NCBI GenBank assembly: GCA_022760335.1
Contig: JALEGE010000205.1
Coordinates: 37,386 to 101,385, forward strand
Direction: 5' to 3'
Source: Hyphomonadaceae bacterium
Lineage (GTDB): Bacteria > Pseudomonadota > Alphaproteobacteria > Caulobacterales > Hyphomonadaceae
DNA: 64,000 nt
Shown: positions 1 to 9,079 of the stretch, in pieces
How the letters are laid out: each line of letters begins with the position of its first letter
Position numbering within the stretch: the first letter of the stretch is position 1
Translations under genes and position numbers: made by a program
The notes under the pieces: model-generated
What the model was told of the DNA's origin: nothing
Database searches by the model: none
Seen by the model: only the letters and a program-made list of their open reading frames with translations

Positions 1-1
1 T

Positions 2-172
2 TGCGACTGCGCGGTGGGAACAGTGAAGAGCCGCGTGAACCGTGCGCGCAAGTCTCTCGCCGGGATTCTCGAATCTACGAGCCCGATTGCCGGCAATGAT
101 AATATCCGCGCGATTGATGCCTTTGATGATATCATGGGTCAGGTCGACGCCCTGGCGGGCGGCCGTGTTTGA
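2..172 (+). CDS. ECF sigma factor, C-terminal fragment (EcfG/SigT-like), 5' end outside window
   Basis: This is the last 56 codons of a sigma-70 family protein; the gene begins before the window. Reading frame 2 contains GTVKSRVNRARKSLAGIL, the typical region 4.2 helix-turn-helix recognition helix that contacts the -35 element. The TGA stop (170-172) lies inside the first codons of the downstream sensor kinase, so the two are translationally coupled. In alphaproteobacteria the general stress sigma factor EcfG is commonly encoded beside a HisKA_2/HWE kinase of the PhyK type, so EcfG is the most likely identity. The fragment alone cannot separate it from other ECF sigma factors. PhyR and NepR would be expected upstream. 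Confidence 0.7.
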   Translation, partial: CDCAVGTVKSRVNRARKSLAGILESTSPIAGNDNIRAIDAFDDIMGQVDALAGGRV

Positions 173-1871
173 GCGACTGATCAAGGCAACAGAGCGCTCG
201 CGTGGAACATTACGCCAGCGGCTTTTAATCGTACTTGCTCTGGCAATGATGCCGTTTCTTTTTGCTGGCGCCATCCAATCCAGACTGGATGCCCGGATAC
301 ACGAGCATCAGCGTCTGGATCGCCTAATACATGCGTCAGAGGGGGCGATTGGCGCGGTTGAAAGATACAGGATCTCTGCTGAGCAGTATCTGCGCATTTT
401 TGCAGATGATATTGCGCGCGGTGATTGCCATGCAGTGTATGCACGCATTGGCGATCATCTGCCGGGTTTGATCACTGTTGCCAATTTTGATGCAGATGGA
501 ATGGCAACATGCACGTCACGCGGGGAACCGGGCTTTTCCATTGCGCAAACAAGCTTGTTCGACCGTGCACGTTCTGGCCAGGAACTGGTCCACTCCGATG
601 GGGTTCACAGTGAACGCAGCAATGCGCTCATCTTCGCTCTCTTGCTCAGAAGGCAAGACAATGAAGGGCACTTTTCTGGCGGTGTTGCTTTCAGCCTTCA
701 CATCGATGCTTACCTTGAAGCCTTGCGGCAAGTGGAAGTTCCGGCCGGAACCAGGATCTATCTGGCAGATGGCGATGGCCGCGTTTTCGGGGCAGAGCAG
801 ATAAGCCAGATCCCGAGGGCTTGGGTGGAAGAGGCCCGTCTGCAGGTCACAAGCCAACTGTTTCGTCGCGAGCTGGAAGACGGGCCCGATATGGACATGG
901 TTGTCGGACGGACAGGCTCTGATGGGGTCTATGCGCTGATCGTCCAGCCATCTCCGGGCCTGTTCAGCCATGCATGGTTCAATCCCATGCGTGCATTTGG
1001 GCTACCATTCCTGGCCTTGTGCGTAACCTTGATGACGGCTTGGCTGGCAATTGATCAGTTGATCTTGGTTTGGCTGAAGCGTGTTCGCCAACTTGCCGTG
1101 GTCTATCGTGAGGGGCTGTATAGCTTTCGTGATACGGATGTCTTTGATCGCGCACCGGAAGAAGTACGCAGCCTTGCGGCCACACTCAACGATATGGCCG
1201 GTCGGGTTTCGGAGCGTGATGAAAGTCTCAAGCATGCCATAGAAGTGCGCGATGATGCGGTGAAGGAGATCCATCACCGGGTTAAGAACAACCTCCAGAT
1301 CGTGACCAGCTTCCTTAACTTGCAAAGCCGCGCGGTCAGCGATGATGAAGCCAGATATGCGCTCGCTGCTGCACGTCACAGGATCGATGCCTTGGCGATT
1401 GTCCATTCCACACTCTACCAGCATGAACGGGTCGAGCAGGTTTCAATCAAGCCTTTTCTTGAAGGACTGCTGGCACATTTGTCTGAAGCGGTAGGCCTGC
1501 AAGACGGTGATATTGCCCTGGAAACCTCGATTGTTCAGGCCGAGCTGGAGGCTGATGCAGCAATCCCCATTGCGCTCTTTGTGGTCGAAGCTGTCACACA
1601 TGCCATGTTGAATGCGCGCGACACCTCAAATGGCCGCATAGGGGTCTTGCTAGAGCAGGACGGTAGTTATCTCAAACTGATCGTCTCTGAGGAGGGACTG
1701 GGTGCGCCTGATCTGTTGGATATGGGCAAACCGACAGGTTTGGGCGGACGGCTTATGATGTCCTTTGCGCGCCAGCTGCATGGCCGCCTTATTACCGAGC
1801 GAACAAGTGAGTTAGGCTTTGGTATGGGGATCGTGTTTCCGTACGCGCATGAGCAGCGAAAGGTGGCTTGA
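165..1871 (+). CDS. HisKA_2-family membrane sensor histidine kinase (PhyK-like)
   Basis: 568 aa if started at the GTG at 165, which overlaps the stop of the sigma gene by 8 nt; the upstream ATG at 42 lies deep inside the sigma gene and is unlikely. A first membrane segment (about residues 16-35, LLIVLALAMMPFLFAGAIQ) is followed by an extracytoplasmic sensor region, a second membrane segment (about 285-305) and a HAMP-like linker. The HisKA_2 dimerisation box IHHRVKNNLQIVTSFLNLQSR carries the phospho-acceptor His near residue 370. A HATPase domain fills the C-terminus. Coupling to an ECF sigma factor suggests it feeds the PhyR-NepR-EcfG partner switch of the general stress response (inference from family and context). 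Confidence 0.85.
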   Translation: MFERLIKATERSRGTLRQRLLIVLALAMMPFLFAGAIQSRLDARIHEHQRLDRLIHASEGAIGAVERYRISAEQYLRIFADDIARGDCHAVYARIGDHLPGLITVANFDADGMATCTSRGEPGFSIAQTSLFDRARSGQELVHSDGVHSERSNALIFALLLRRQDNEGHFSGGVAFSLHIDAYLEALRQVEVPAGTRIYLADGDGRVFGAEQISQIPRAWVEEARLQVTSQLFRRELEDGPDMDMVVGRTGSDGVYALIVQPSPGLFSHAWFNPMRAFGLPFLALCVTLMTAWLAIDQLILVWLKRVRQLAVVYREGLYSFRDTDVFDRAPEEVRSLAATLNDMAGRVSERDESLKHAIEVRDDAVKEIHHRVKNNLQIVTSFLNLQSRAVSDDEARYALAAARHRIDALAIVHSTLYQHERVEQVSIKPFLEGLLAHLSEAVGLQDGDIALETSIVQAELEADAAIPIALFVVEAVTHAMLNARDTSNGRIGVLLEQDGSYLKLIVSEEGLGAPDLLDMGKPTGLGGRLMMSFARQLHGRLITERTSELGFGMGIVFPYAHEQRKVA

Positions 1872-2132
1872 GTTTTGATTATAAACTCAGTCTATGCGCT
1901 TCGTACTGTCTGCTTTTTCCAGAAGGGTTTGAAACCTTTCAGGCACGCCTTCTTTCAGAAGCGGGGCATGAATATCACGCAGGCAGTCGCCCAACAGTCG
2001 AGTCTTCGCGCGAATTTCTCGGCGACTGGACTGGCGCGTGGGTTGGTAGGGGTGAGCTTTCGTCATCGCTACTAGACGCTCGACGAAGCAAATTGTTCCA
2101 GACTTAGGCTAAATCATTGGAAGCCCGGTTTC

Positions 2133-2276
2133 TTAATCGTCTTTGGCATCTTCCGCGGCGTCTTCGATGGCCTCGCCAGCAGCTTCCAGGTCAGCGCCAA
2201 TGCCTGCGACTGTGTTGCAAGCCGCAAGGGTCACGAGTGCAAGGCTCACTCCGCACCAAGCAATAAACTTCTTCAT
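2133..2276 (-). CDS. Entericidin A/B-family small lipoprotein
   Basis: 47-aa protein starting MKKFIAWCGVSLALVTLAAC, a classic lipoprotein signal peptide with the lipobox LAAC, followed by NTVAGIGADLEAAGEAIEDAA. The C-N-T-V-x-G-x-G-x-D pattern after the lipidated Cys is diagnostic of entericidin EcnA/EcnB-like peptides, small membrane lipoproteins often controlled by stress or stationary-phase regulators. The start is fixed by an AAGGA ribosome binding site seven bases upstream; a longer in-frame ORF running into tamB is not needed. It lies downstream of tamB on the same strand, and the stress-response kinase gene converges on it from the other side. Confidence 0.85.
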   Translation of the reverse strand: MKKFIAWCGVSLALVTLAACNTVAGIGADLEAAGEAIEDAAEDAKDD

Positions 2277-2328
2277 CTTCGCATCCTTCTCGAAATATCC
2301 AAGCGTCCATTTCAGGGCGTAGAGCCTG

Positions 2329-5300
2329 TCAGTCAAAGTCGGTTTTCCAGCGCACCGATACACTTTCGCCGACATTTGAGGTTGTTTCCAGCTCCACCTC
2401 GATATTGTCCAGTGGTTGCCATTCCAGCGCTATGCCGGGTGGTGCGTCTGGGCTTGAGCGGAGTTCAAGATAGACGTCTTCGGCGAGATACTTACCAGTA
2501 GTCAGTTCCACCGACCCAGTGTCGGATTGACCAATATCCACTGTATCAAGATCAAGAGATTCCTCCAGCCCACCAAGCAGGTCGAAGCCACCCTCGCCCG
2601 ACAATTCGGCAAGGGCTGCCGCAAGCCGCGCGGTTTCCAACGGGCCAAGCTCTGCCGGTGAGCGACCGAACAGCAGGCGCGACAGGATTTCATCCTGCGG
2701 CAGTTGTGGGCTTGAGCTGAGTGAGACTTCCGGCGAGCGCGGCGTTCCGGTAATGCGAATTTCTGCCGTCATGTCGTCATCAGTGCGAATGGCGCGAATA
2801 TCCAGATCGGCCTGATCCGGGTCGCCATTGATGCGTACACTGCTCTCACGCACATCGAAGCGTTTTCCGAGCAGATCGAAACGACCACGCTCAATCCTGC
2901 CGGTGCCGACAATATTCGGATCGCCGACCGATCCGCCGATTTCTGCATCCAGCACAAGACTGGCCTCGATGCCATGTCCGGTCAGGCGTACTCCGCGCGG
3001 GGCCGTGATGCGAACTTTCAATTCTGTCACCGGATCTCTTTGTTCAGGAGTCTCGGCAGGCGCGTCTGGCGCTTCAAATCGGACATCAAGCGTGGGCGGG
3101 CCGCTTTGGGGAAGTTGGTCAAGATTGAGTGTTCCATCGACAATCTCTAGCTCGCCAGAGAGACCGATATTTTCACCCTCGCGCTTCAGGCCCAGATCGC
3201 CGCTCGCCACCAAACGCCCTTCTGATCGGTCGAACACGACCAGTCGGTTTGCGGCCAGTTCCAGATTGGTTGCACCATTTAGAAGGGACATGCGTCCGCC
3301 ACCTGAAATGCTGCCGCCCCTGTGGCCATTGGCGGAAAAGGTGTTCAGTTCCAAGGCTTCCGGTGTCATCTCGGCGCTGAGGGAGACATCCTTCAGAATG
3401 AGACCGTAGCGCGAATCCTCAAACAATCCATCGCGCAGGAATAACTCACCACGCGCACCATTATCCTTGAGTGGCAAGGCGCCTTCGAGTGTCAGATCAA
3501 TATTGCCGCCGAGCGCCAGGTCTGGGTTGAGCACCAGATCGGCAAGCGGGCCGATCGGACCTTCAAGATCAGCGCGGAAAGGCATGCTCGCGCCAGAAAC
3601 CATTGCAATGGTGAGCGGGTCGGCACGCGTTGAAAGCGGGATTTGCAGAGACGCATTTCCGTCGAGACTGTCCTCAAACCGCGTAGTAGCGACAAGGTCC
3701 AGCATTTCCTCCGCAAGCTGGCCGTCAAGCTGCAGCACAAGCGGGGCCTCGGCGCCGGCGAGTGTGTACAGTCCATCAAGCTCGGCTGTCAGCTCACCAT
3801 CGAGATGTGGCCCATTATCCCGCAAGAGCAGCTCGGCTGAAAGTTGACCGCGGCGCGGCAATTGCCCGAGCAAGGGCAGGAGCGCTTCCAACGAAATGCT
3901 CTCGAGCTCTATCCGTACGCGTTCTTCCGTGCGGTCTGTGATCTGGCCGCGGGCTGTGCCATCAAAGGCCGAAAGGGCGAATGAAGCTTCAACGCCGCGC
4001 GGGCTGGGCTGCAGACGGATCGGCTCCAGGGTTTGAAAGGGTTGGTCGGCCAACTCGCCCCTGGCATTCAGTGTCAGCGCGCGTTCTGGCTGCATGGGTT
4101 CTTGCACCCTGCCGGAGAGATCCAGAAGCAGTGGCAGTCCTGCGCCATTGACGTCCATGTCGCCAGTTACACGCGCGGTCAGGTCCAGCGCTTCGGGCGT
4201 GCCGGCAACGTTCCAGTCAATGCCGGCGCCGCGTAATGGTCCTGCCGTCAAACGAGTCACGCCACCCTGGGTCTCGACTCGATCTCCGGTGAGTTGGAGC
4301 GTCGCATCGACCGTCTCTGCCGGGATGCTCTCGGGCAGAGGTCCCTGCAAGGTGAGATTGGCGCGCAGAGCGGGCAGATCGGCGCCCTCGCCGGAAAGGG
4401 CCCCTTCGGCAACAAGGCCGGCCAGAGTCGCTTCAAGTTCGGTGACCTGCCAGCTCTCGCCGGAGAGGAAGACCATGGCTGTAAGCGAAGCCGGCCCGGT
4501 GTCCGTCTGGCCATATGCTTGGAGCCTGCCTGTCAGGTCGCCGCCGGCCAGATTTCCTTGTGCAGATGTGGAGATATTGGAGAGATTCAGCCCGGCTTGG
4601 CGGACGGACCGGGTTTGCGCTTCCAGAACAAAGTCGAGAGACTCGAGCGGGCCAGCGCCGGTGAGGCTTGCCGAGAGCGGCTCAATTGCCGTTCCCGAAA
4701 CAGAAAACGCTTCACTTTCCAGATCAAGATCTAAGTCGACTTGCTTGTTTTCAAAAAGGTTTGCTGTGCCTCGCAAACCCGCTTTCGCGCCATTGAAAGA
4801 TACTTCATCCAAGCGTACCGCGCCTTCGCGCGTGACAAGACCAGAAAGGCGGGTGGTAAGGTTCGACCCGAGTAGACCGCCCAACGGTTCGGGCATGGTC
4901 TCTAGCCCTGTTACGCGCGATTGCATGATGATCTGCAAGGCACCGTCATCTTGCCCGTAAAGACGCCAGTCCCCGGCAAGAGATGCTCCATATGGCAGTT
5001 CGGCCCTTTGGCCATTCAGGATAAACCGCCCTTCCAGCGCGGTTTCAGATGAAAGCTCTGGGTCGATCCGCCCGGTCGCCGACAGCCGTGCAGCGCGGCC
5101 GGTCACGTTCACTGCCTCAAACGACGCTATACGGGTTTCTGGAGCGACGCTGGCAATGAGTTGAAGCCCCGGCTGTGCCCCTATCAGCTGACCTGCCTGA
5201 CCGGGAAGGCGTGTACCTTTGGAGGTGAGGTCCGTTTCGATCTGCCAGTCGCTTTCCCCGCGGATGATATTAAGCGGGCCGGCAATCGAGGTGACCGAGA

Positions 5301-6447
5301 TGTCACCGCGTGTGATGTTCCAGGCTTCAATCTCACCGGTATATTCTGGGCCGGCCTGTCCGGCAGACCAATCGCCATCCAGCCGGATACGGCCGACTTT
5401 CGTACCGGCCAGGTCTGCCAGTTGATGCGGCTCCAAGGCTTCGGCCAATACATGTCCAAACCATGGACCGTTCTCTTCACGTTTCAGATCAAGTGTTGCA
5501 TCCAGCCTGTCTGCGGAAAGGTTGGCCTCGAAGCTCATGGCGGCTGGGTCAGCGCGTCCATTCAGGCTCGCAGGGCTACCCATCCATTCGACAAGCTCTG
5601 TGAGCAGGGGATGCGCGCGCAGATTGGCCTCGCCATCATAGGTGATCATGTTGGCTTCGCCCTGGGCATTCAAGCTCAGCACTGGCAGGTCATCGATCCG
5701 GGCATTCAGGTTGCCAGCCCAGTCATCTAAGGCGCCAGTGCCTTGAATCTCTCCCGACAGAGATTGCTCTGGATCGAGGCGGACCAGGCTTGCCAAAAGA
5801 CCGCCTGCGGGGCTGTCAAAGTTCAGCGCACCCTGAAGCCGATCGGTGCGCGACCAGGTGAGATCACCCTCCACTCTGTCGCCATCGCCCTCGAGGGGGT
5901 GCAGCGTCAGTTCAAGAGCAGCGCTATCTTCCTGCCAGGCACCGGCCCCGGCGAGCGCGAGGCGCAACTCGCGGGTCGTCACCGCGCTGTCGAGCAGAAG
6001 TTCGGAGACTCGCACCGAGCCAATATCAATAGCGCGGATCGGGTTGTTTCCGCCGCCAGAAACTTCAGAGCGTTCCAAAACTGGCCTGCGGTGCATTTCT
6101 ATCCGGTCTGCCGAGACAAGATCCACGGCCAACATGCGCGTGCGCAGTCGTAGCGGATGCCAGACTGCCGATACCTCATTGGCTTCCAGCCATACGCCCT
6201 CCTGGTCGCCAATAGCGAGGCGCTCAATGGTGAAGCGGCCAAGCAGGTCGCCTTCCAGCCCTTCGATCTCAATCTTCTGTCCGGCGGGCCGCAGCGCCTC
6301 GATCCGTGCTTCCACAAAAGCGCGGCCCGGCCCGCTCATGGCGACCAGACGCACCGCAATCAACAGGCCGGTGATCATAAGTACGAGCACGGCCAGCCAT
6401 CGCAGCCAGCGCCGCATTGGGGGTGAAGTGGATTTGTCCTGGTCCAT
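2329..6447 (-). CDS. tamB: Translocation and assembly module protein TamB
   Basis: 1372 aa, the usual size for alphaproteobacterial TamB. An N-terminal membrane anchor (about residues 15-38, WLAVLVLMITGLLIAVRLVA) precedes a very long repetitive beta-helical region typical of AsmA-like lipid-transfer proteins. The C-terminal DUF490/TamB domain contains the DILSRLLFGRSPAELGPLETARLA signature region. TamB spans the periplasm, works with TamA in outer-membrane protein insertion and probably carries phospholipids to the outer membrane. Its ATG overlaps the tamA stop by one base (TGATG), so the pair is translationally coupled. Confidence 0.95.
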   Translation of the reverse strand: MDQDKSTSPPMRRWLRWLAVLVLMITGLLIAVRLVAMSGPGRAFVEARIEALRPAGQKIEIEGLEGDLLGRFTIERLAIGDQEGVWLEANEVSAVWHPLRLRTRMLAVDLVSADRIEMHRRPVLERSEVSGGGNNPIRAIDIGSVRVSELLLDSAVTTRELRLALAGAGAWQEDSAALELTLHPLEGDGDRVEGDLTWSRTDRLQGALNFDSPAGGLLASLVRLDPEQSLSGEIQGTGALDDWAGNLNARIDDLPVLSLNAQGEANMITYDGEANLRAHPLLTELVEWMGSPASLNGRADPAAMSFEANLSADRLDATLDLKREENGPWFGHVLAEALEPHQLADLAGTKVGRIRLDGDWSAGQAGPEYTGEIEAWNITRGDISVTSIAGPLNIIRGESDWQIETDLTSKGTRLPGQAGQLIGAQPGLQLIASVAPETRIASFEAVNVTGRAARLSATGRIDPELSSETALEGRFILNGQRAELPYGASLAGDWRLYGQDDGALQIIMQSRVTGLETMPEPLGGLLGSNLTTRLSGLVTREGAVRLDEVSFNGAKAGLRGTANLFENKQVDLDLDLESEAFSVSGTAIEPLSASLTGAGPLESLDFVLEAQTRSVRQAGLNLSNISTSAQGNLAGGDLTGRLQAYGQTDTGPASLTAMVFLSGESWQVTELEATLAGLVAEGALSGEGADLPALRANLTLQGPLPESIPAETVDATLQLTGDRVETQGGVTRLTAGPLRGAGIDWNVAGTPEALDLTARVTGDMDVNGAGLPLLLDLSGRVQEPMQPERALTLNARGELADQPFQTLEPIRLQPSPRGVEASFALSAFDGTARGQITDRTEERVRIELESISLEALLPLLGQLPRRGQLSAELLLRDNGPHLDGELTAELDGLYTLAGAEAPLVLQLDGQLAEEMLDLVATTRFEDSLDGNASLQIPLSTRADPLTIAMVSGASMPFRADLEGPIGPLADLVLNPDLALGGNIDLTLEGALPLKDNGARGELFLRDGLFEDSRYGLILKDVSLSAEMTPEALELNTFSANGHRGGSISGGGRMSLLNGATNLELAANRLVVFDRSEGRLVASGDLGLKREGENIGLSGELEIVDGTLNLDQLPQSGPPTLDVRFEAPDAPAETPEQRDPVTELKVRITAPRGVRLTGHGIEASLVLDAEIGGSVGDPNIVGTGRIERGRFDLLGKRFDVRESSVRINGDPDQADLDIRAIRTDDDMTAEIRITGTPRSPEVSLSSSPQLPQDEILSRLLFGRSPAELGPLETARLAAALAELSGEGGFDLLGGLEESLDLDTVDIGQSDTGSVELTTGKYLAEDVYLELRSSPDAPPGIALEWQPLDNIEVELETTSNVGESVSVRWKTDFD

Positions 6448-8210
6448 CAGAAGGCCTGTCCAATGGAGATATAGACCTGAACCGGGTCATCGTCCGGTCC
6501 TTTGTTCAGTGGTGTTGCCAAATCCAGGCGAACCGGGCCTGCAGGGGTCTGGTAGCGCACACCTAGGCCTGCACCGAGACTGAGATCGTCCATGCGTGGC
6601 AATCTGGCTTCTGAGACCGAGCCACCATCAACAAAGGCGACCGCACCGAAACGGCCAGACCCGCGCCAACGCATTTCGAGTGAAAGCTCCGTCAGTCCGC
6701 GTCCGCCGGTTGGTGCATTCTCGTCATCACGCGGGCCGATTGCCTGATAGGCATAGCCGCGCACGCTGCCGCCGCCACCCGCATAAAAGCGCTGTTCGGA
6801 GGGCAGGTCGCTGACTGCCGCGCCTAGCACCGAGCCGAGATGTGCCCGCCCGGCCAGGACAAACCGATCATCCTCACCAAAAGGCAGATAGGCGCTGGCT
6901 TGTCCGCCAAGGCGCACATAGCGGGTAGATTCATCACCGAAAACATAAGTTGGTGTGGCGGTGGAATCGAGCCGCCAGCCTTGGGTCGGGTCCAGCAGGG
7001 AATTGGAATAGTCGAGCCGGAGGCCACCGTTTAGGAACAGCAGCTGCAGATCGCGATCGCCCAATGGGCCGGTCTCGCTCAGAACTTCGCCGCTAGCCCC
7101 AACTGTCCAGGCTATGCGTGGACTTTCGATGATTTCCAGAGCTGAGCCTACTCGGATCGACTGGCGGTCGAAGGCATCGGTTGTATCGTCGCTAAGTCTG
7201 GTGCTGAACACCAGGCCACGCCCGAACCCGAATTCGTTGGGACGGCGCCAATGGATATCAAGATTGCGGGATAGCTCGGCCAGATTGAGCTGGGCTTCCA
7301 GCACGTCACCACTGCGGGTCAGATTGCGCCGTGTAAACTCGCTGCTCAGGCCATAGCCATCGGCGGTCGAGTAGCTCGCGCCCACAGCTATTGTATGGCG
7401 CGGCCGCTCGACCATTTCCAACACCAGATCCCGGATTTCATCGCCAGTTTCAGGATCGATCTCTGAGGGGGATGGAGCCAAGCGCGCACTGGAGCGGGTG
7501 AAAAGGCGCGTTTCGGCCAGGCGCCGATTGAAGCGTGTCAGTATGTCCGGTGAATAAAGGTCGCCCGGCTGATGAAGTTTCAGCGTGTTGATATAATCGG
7601 TACTGGTCTTCAGCCCGTCAGGAACGAGAAGCTCGCCGAACCGGATACGCGGCCCGGCTCGTAGTTTCAGAATGACGTGGATTTCTGCAGTCTCGCGGTC
7701 GCCAATCACGTCGCGCGGCGCGGTATCGGCCTCGGCATAGCCAAGTGTGCGTAGTTTCGCCAAGAGGGCCCGCTCGGCGGACAAGATGCGGGCTGGGATA
7801 GCCAGGTCGCCGGAAGCGAGCTGCAGGCTGTCGGCGAGTACATCCTGCTCAGCCTCATCAGGCGCGGGACCGTCATAGACGACGGTGATCTCGCCAACGG
7901 CGAAGCGTGGTCCGGGATCGACGCGCAAGCGCGGGCGCGGGGGATCTTCCGAGGTTATGGCGAAATCGATTGTCGGGTCGAAATAGGCCTCGGCGTTCAG
8001 GGCCGCGCGCACGCGCTCGCCGGCCTGGCGGGCCTGGCGCCGCGCTTCCAGTTGCGAGCGGGCGGGTTCGAAATTCGGGACAGCCGTGCTTACGGTCTCG
8101 CGCCAGTTTCCGCTTGTCGCGTCGACATAGTCGATATCTACGCCCTGGCCATAAGCCAGCGCGGCGATGCCAGAGGCTGCCATGAGGGTTGAAACTGTTC
8201 GCCAGGCCAA
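6447..8210 (-). CDS. tamA: Outer-membrane Omp85-family assembly protein TamA
   Basis: 587 aa with an N-terminal Sec signal peptide (MAWRTVSTLMAASGIAALAYG), POTRA domains over about residues 30-270 and a C-terminal 16-strand Omp85 barrel (about 280-587). The GGGGSVRGYAYQAIGP stretch is the conserved Omp85 (V)RGY/F loop motif that caps the barrel, and the protein ends in aromatic Phe (YISIGQAF) as outer-membrane proteins usually do. It is the outer-membrane partner of TamB, encoded immediately downstream. No strong terminator separates the two genes. Confidence 0.94.
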   Translation of the reverse strand: MAWRTVSTLMAASGIAALAYGQGVDIDYVDATSGNWRETVSTAVPNFEPARSQLEARRQARQAGERVRAALNAEAYFDPTIDFAITSEDPPRPRLRVDPGPRFAVGEITVVYDGPAPDEAEQDVLADSLQLASGDLAIPARILSAERALLAKLRTLGYAEADTAPRDVIGDRETAEIHVILKLRAGPRIRFGELLVPDGLKTSTDYINTLKLHQPGDLYSPDILTRFNRRLAETRLFTRSSARLAPSPSEIDPETGDEIRDLVLEMVERPRHTIAVGASYSTADGYGLSSEFTRRNLTRSGDVLEAQLNLAELSRNLDIHWRRPNEFGFGRGLVFSTRLSDDTTDAFDRQSIRVGSALEIIESPRIAWTVGASGEVLSETGPLGDRDLQLLFLNGGLRLDYSNSLLDPTQGWRLDSTATPTYVFGDESTRYVRLGGQASAYLPFGEDDRFVLAGRAHLGSVLGAAVSDLPSEQRFYAGGGGSVRGYAYQAIGPRDDENAPTGGRGLTELSLEMRWRGSGRFGAVAFVDGGSVSEARLPRMDDLSLGAGLGVRYQTPAGPVRLDLATPLNKGPDDDPVQVYISIGQAF

Positions 8211-8444
8211 ATTTCGTGTCGTCCTTGACTTTATCCGCGCCGACCTTTGTCACTTCAGCCCATGCGAATTGGATACCAACTTCACCCGCGCCCACGGCCA
8301 TCATATGGTGCGTGTATCGCCAACTGGTGAATAGGTTTTTCACATCGCATGGAACTTGCAGTTTCCTGACCGCAGCACCGGCCAAACCGTGGCATGCAAA
8401 GGCGTGCACGAGCTGGATAGGCTTCGGCAGATGGGAGGATTGAG

Positions 8445-9032
8445 ATGAGCGAAAACAGCCAGGTGGAAGCCAAGCTTCTTCTCGATGCATGGAAGTCAGG
8501 GGACCTTGCCTCGCGGGATAAGCTATTCGACCTTCTTTACACAGAGCTGCGCCAGATCTCTGCAGCATTGCTGCGCGCTGAGAGCAACAACTCCCTGTCG
8601 ACGGGCGACCTTGTGAATGAGGCTGTCCTGCGTCTTATCCAGCTTGATCATATCGAATGGGCCGACAAGGCGCACTTCCTGGCTCTGTCAGCACGGGCGA
8701 TGCGCCGTGTGTTAATCGATCATGCCCGCCGTAAAGGGGCCGATAAGCGCCGGCATGAGAAGGTTACGCTGGTCACGCGCCTGGGCGATGGCAAGCAGGA
8801 TCGGCTGGACCTTGATCATCTGGAGAAGGCCCTGATCCGCCTGTCTGTCATCGACAAGTCCAAGGCCGATATTGTCGAGTTGCGCTATTTTGGCGGGCTT
8901 ACGCTGGAGGAAGTTGGCGAGGTGATGGGCCAGTCAGAGTCCACGGTAAAGCGCCAATGGCGTGTGGCGCGGGCCTGGTTGCTGGATGCCATGCGCGATC
9001 CTGAGGAAAGCGGGCAGGGCGAGCAGGAATAG
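8445..9032 (+). CDS. ECF-like sigma factor of the TIGR02999 type
   Basis: 195 aa. Region 2 (about residues 15-85) contains LSTGDLVNEAVLRLIQ and AHFLALSARAMRRVLIDHARRK, the pattern of the TIGR02999 sigma subgroup; region 4 (about 125-180) has YFGGLTLEEVGEVMGQSESTVKRQW. A GGAGG ribosome binding site six bases before the ATG fixes the start. Members of this subgroup are frequently encoded next to Ser/Thr protein kinases (family knowledge), but none is present here; only 47 bases separate it from the GTA terminase gene. Whether it regulates the GTA is unknown. No anti-sigma factor is adjacent. Confidence 0.88.
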   Translation: MSENSQVEAKLLLDAWKSGDLASRDKLFDLLYTELRQISAALLRAESNNSLSTGDLVNEAVLRLIQLDHIEWADKAHFLALSARAMRRVLIDHARRKGADKRRHEKVTLVTRLGDGKQDRLDLDHLEKALIRLSVIDKSKADIVELRYFGGLTLEEVGEVMGQSESTVKRQWRVARAWLLDAMRDPEESGQGEQE

Positions 9033-9038
9033 CGCGCT

Positions 9039-9053
9039 GACAATCCGACTGGG
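9039..9053 (+). promoter_or_regulatory. GTA motif copy 1, upstream of terminase
   Basis: GACAATCCGACTGGG lies 26 bases before the terminase ATG. The same sequence with at most one change occurs upstream of the portal gene (11867-11880) and the endolysin gene (49744-49758). It is followed by an imperfect dyad (9051-9077) that reaches the start codon, and no clear ribosome binding site is visible. It is probably a binding site for a GTA activator or a promoter element; which one cannot be decided from sequence. Confidence 0.6.
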
Positions 9054-9079
9054 GCGTATCGGACTGACGATCCCCCAGC

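Noticed and set aside
1872-2132. Two small open frames after the first kinase (1868-2107, 1875-2075)
   Set aside because: They overlap in different frames, have no ribosome binding site and no protein-like composition; the 260-base gap holds nothing I can support.
2520-2535. Possible fourth GTA motif on the minus strand (CAATCCGACACTG)
   Set aside because: Only the core CAATCCGAC matches, the GGG part is absent and it lies within the tamB coding region.
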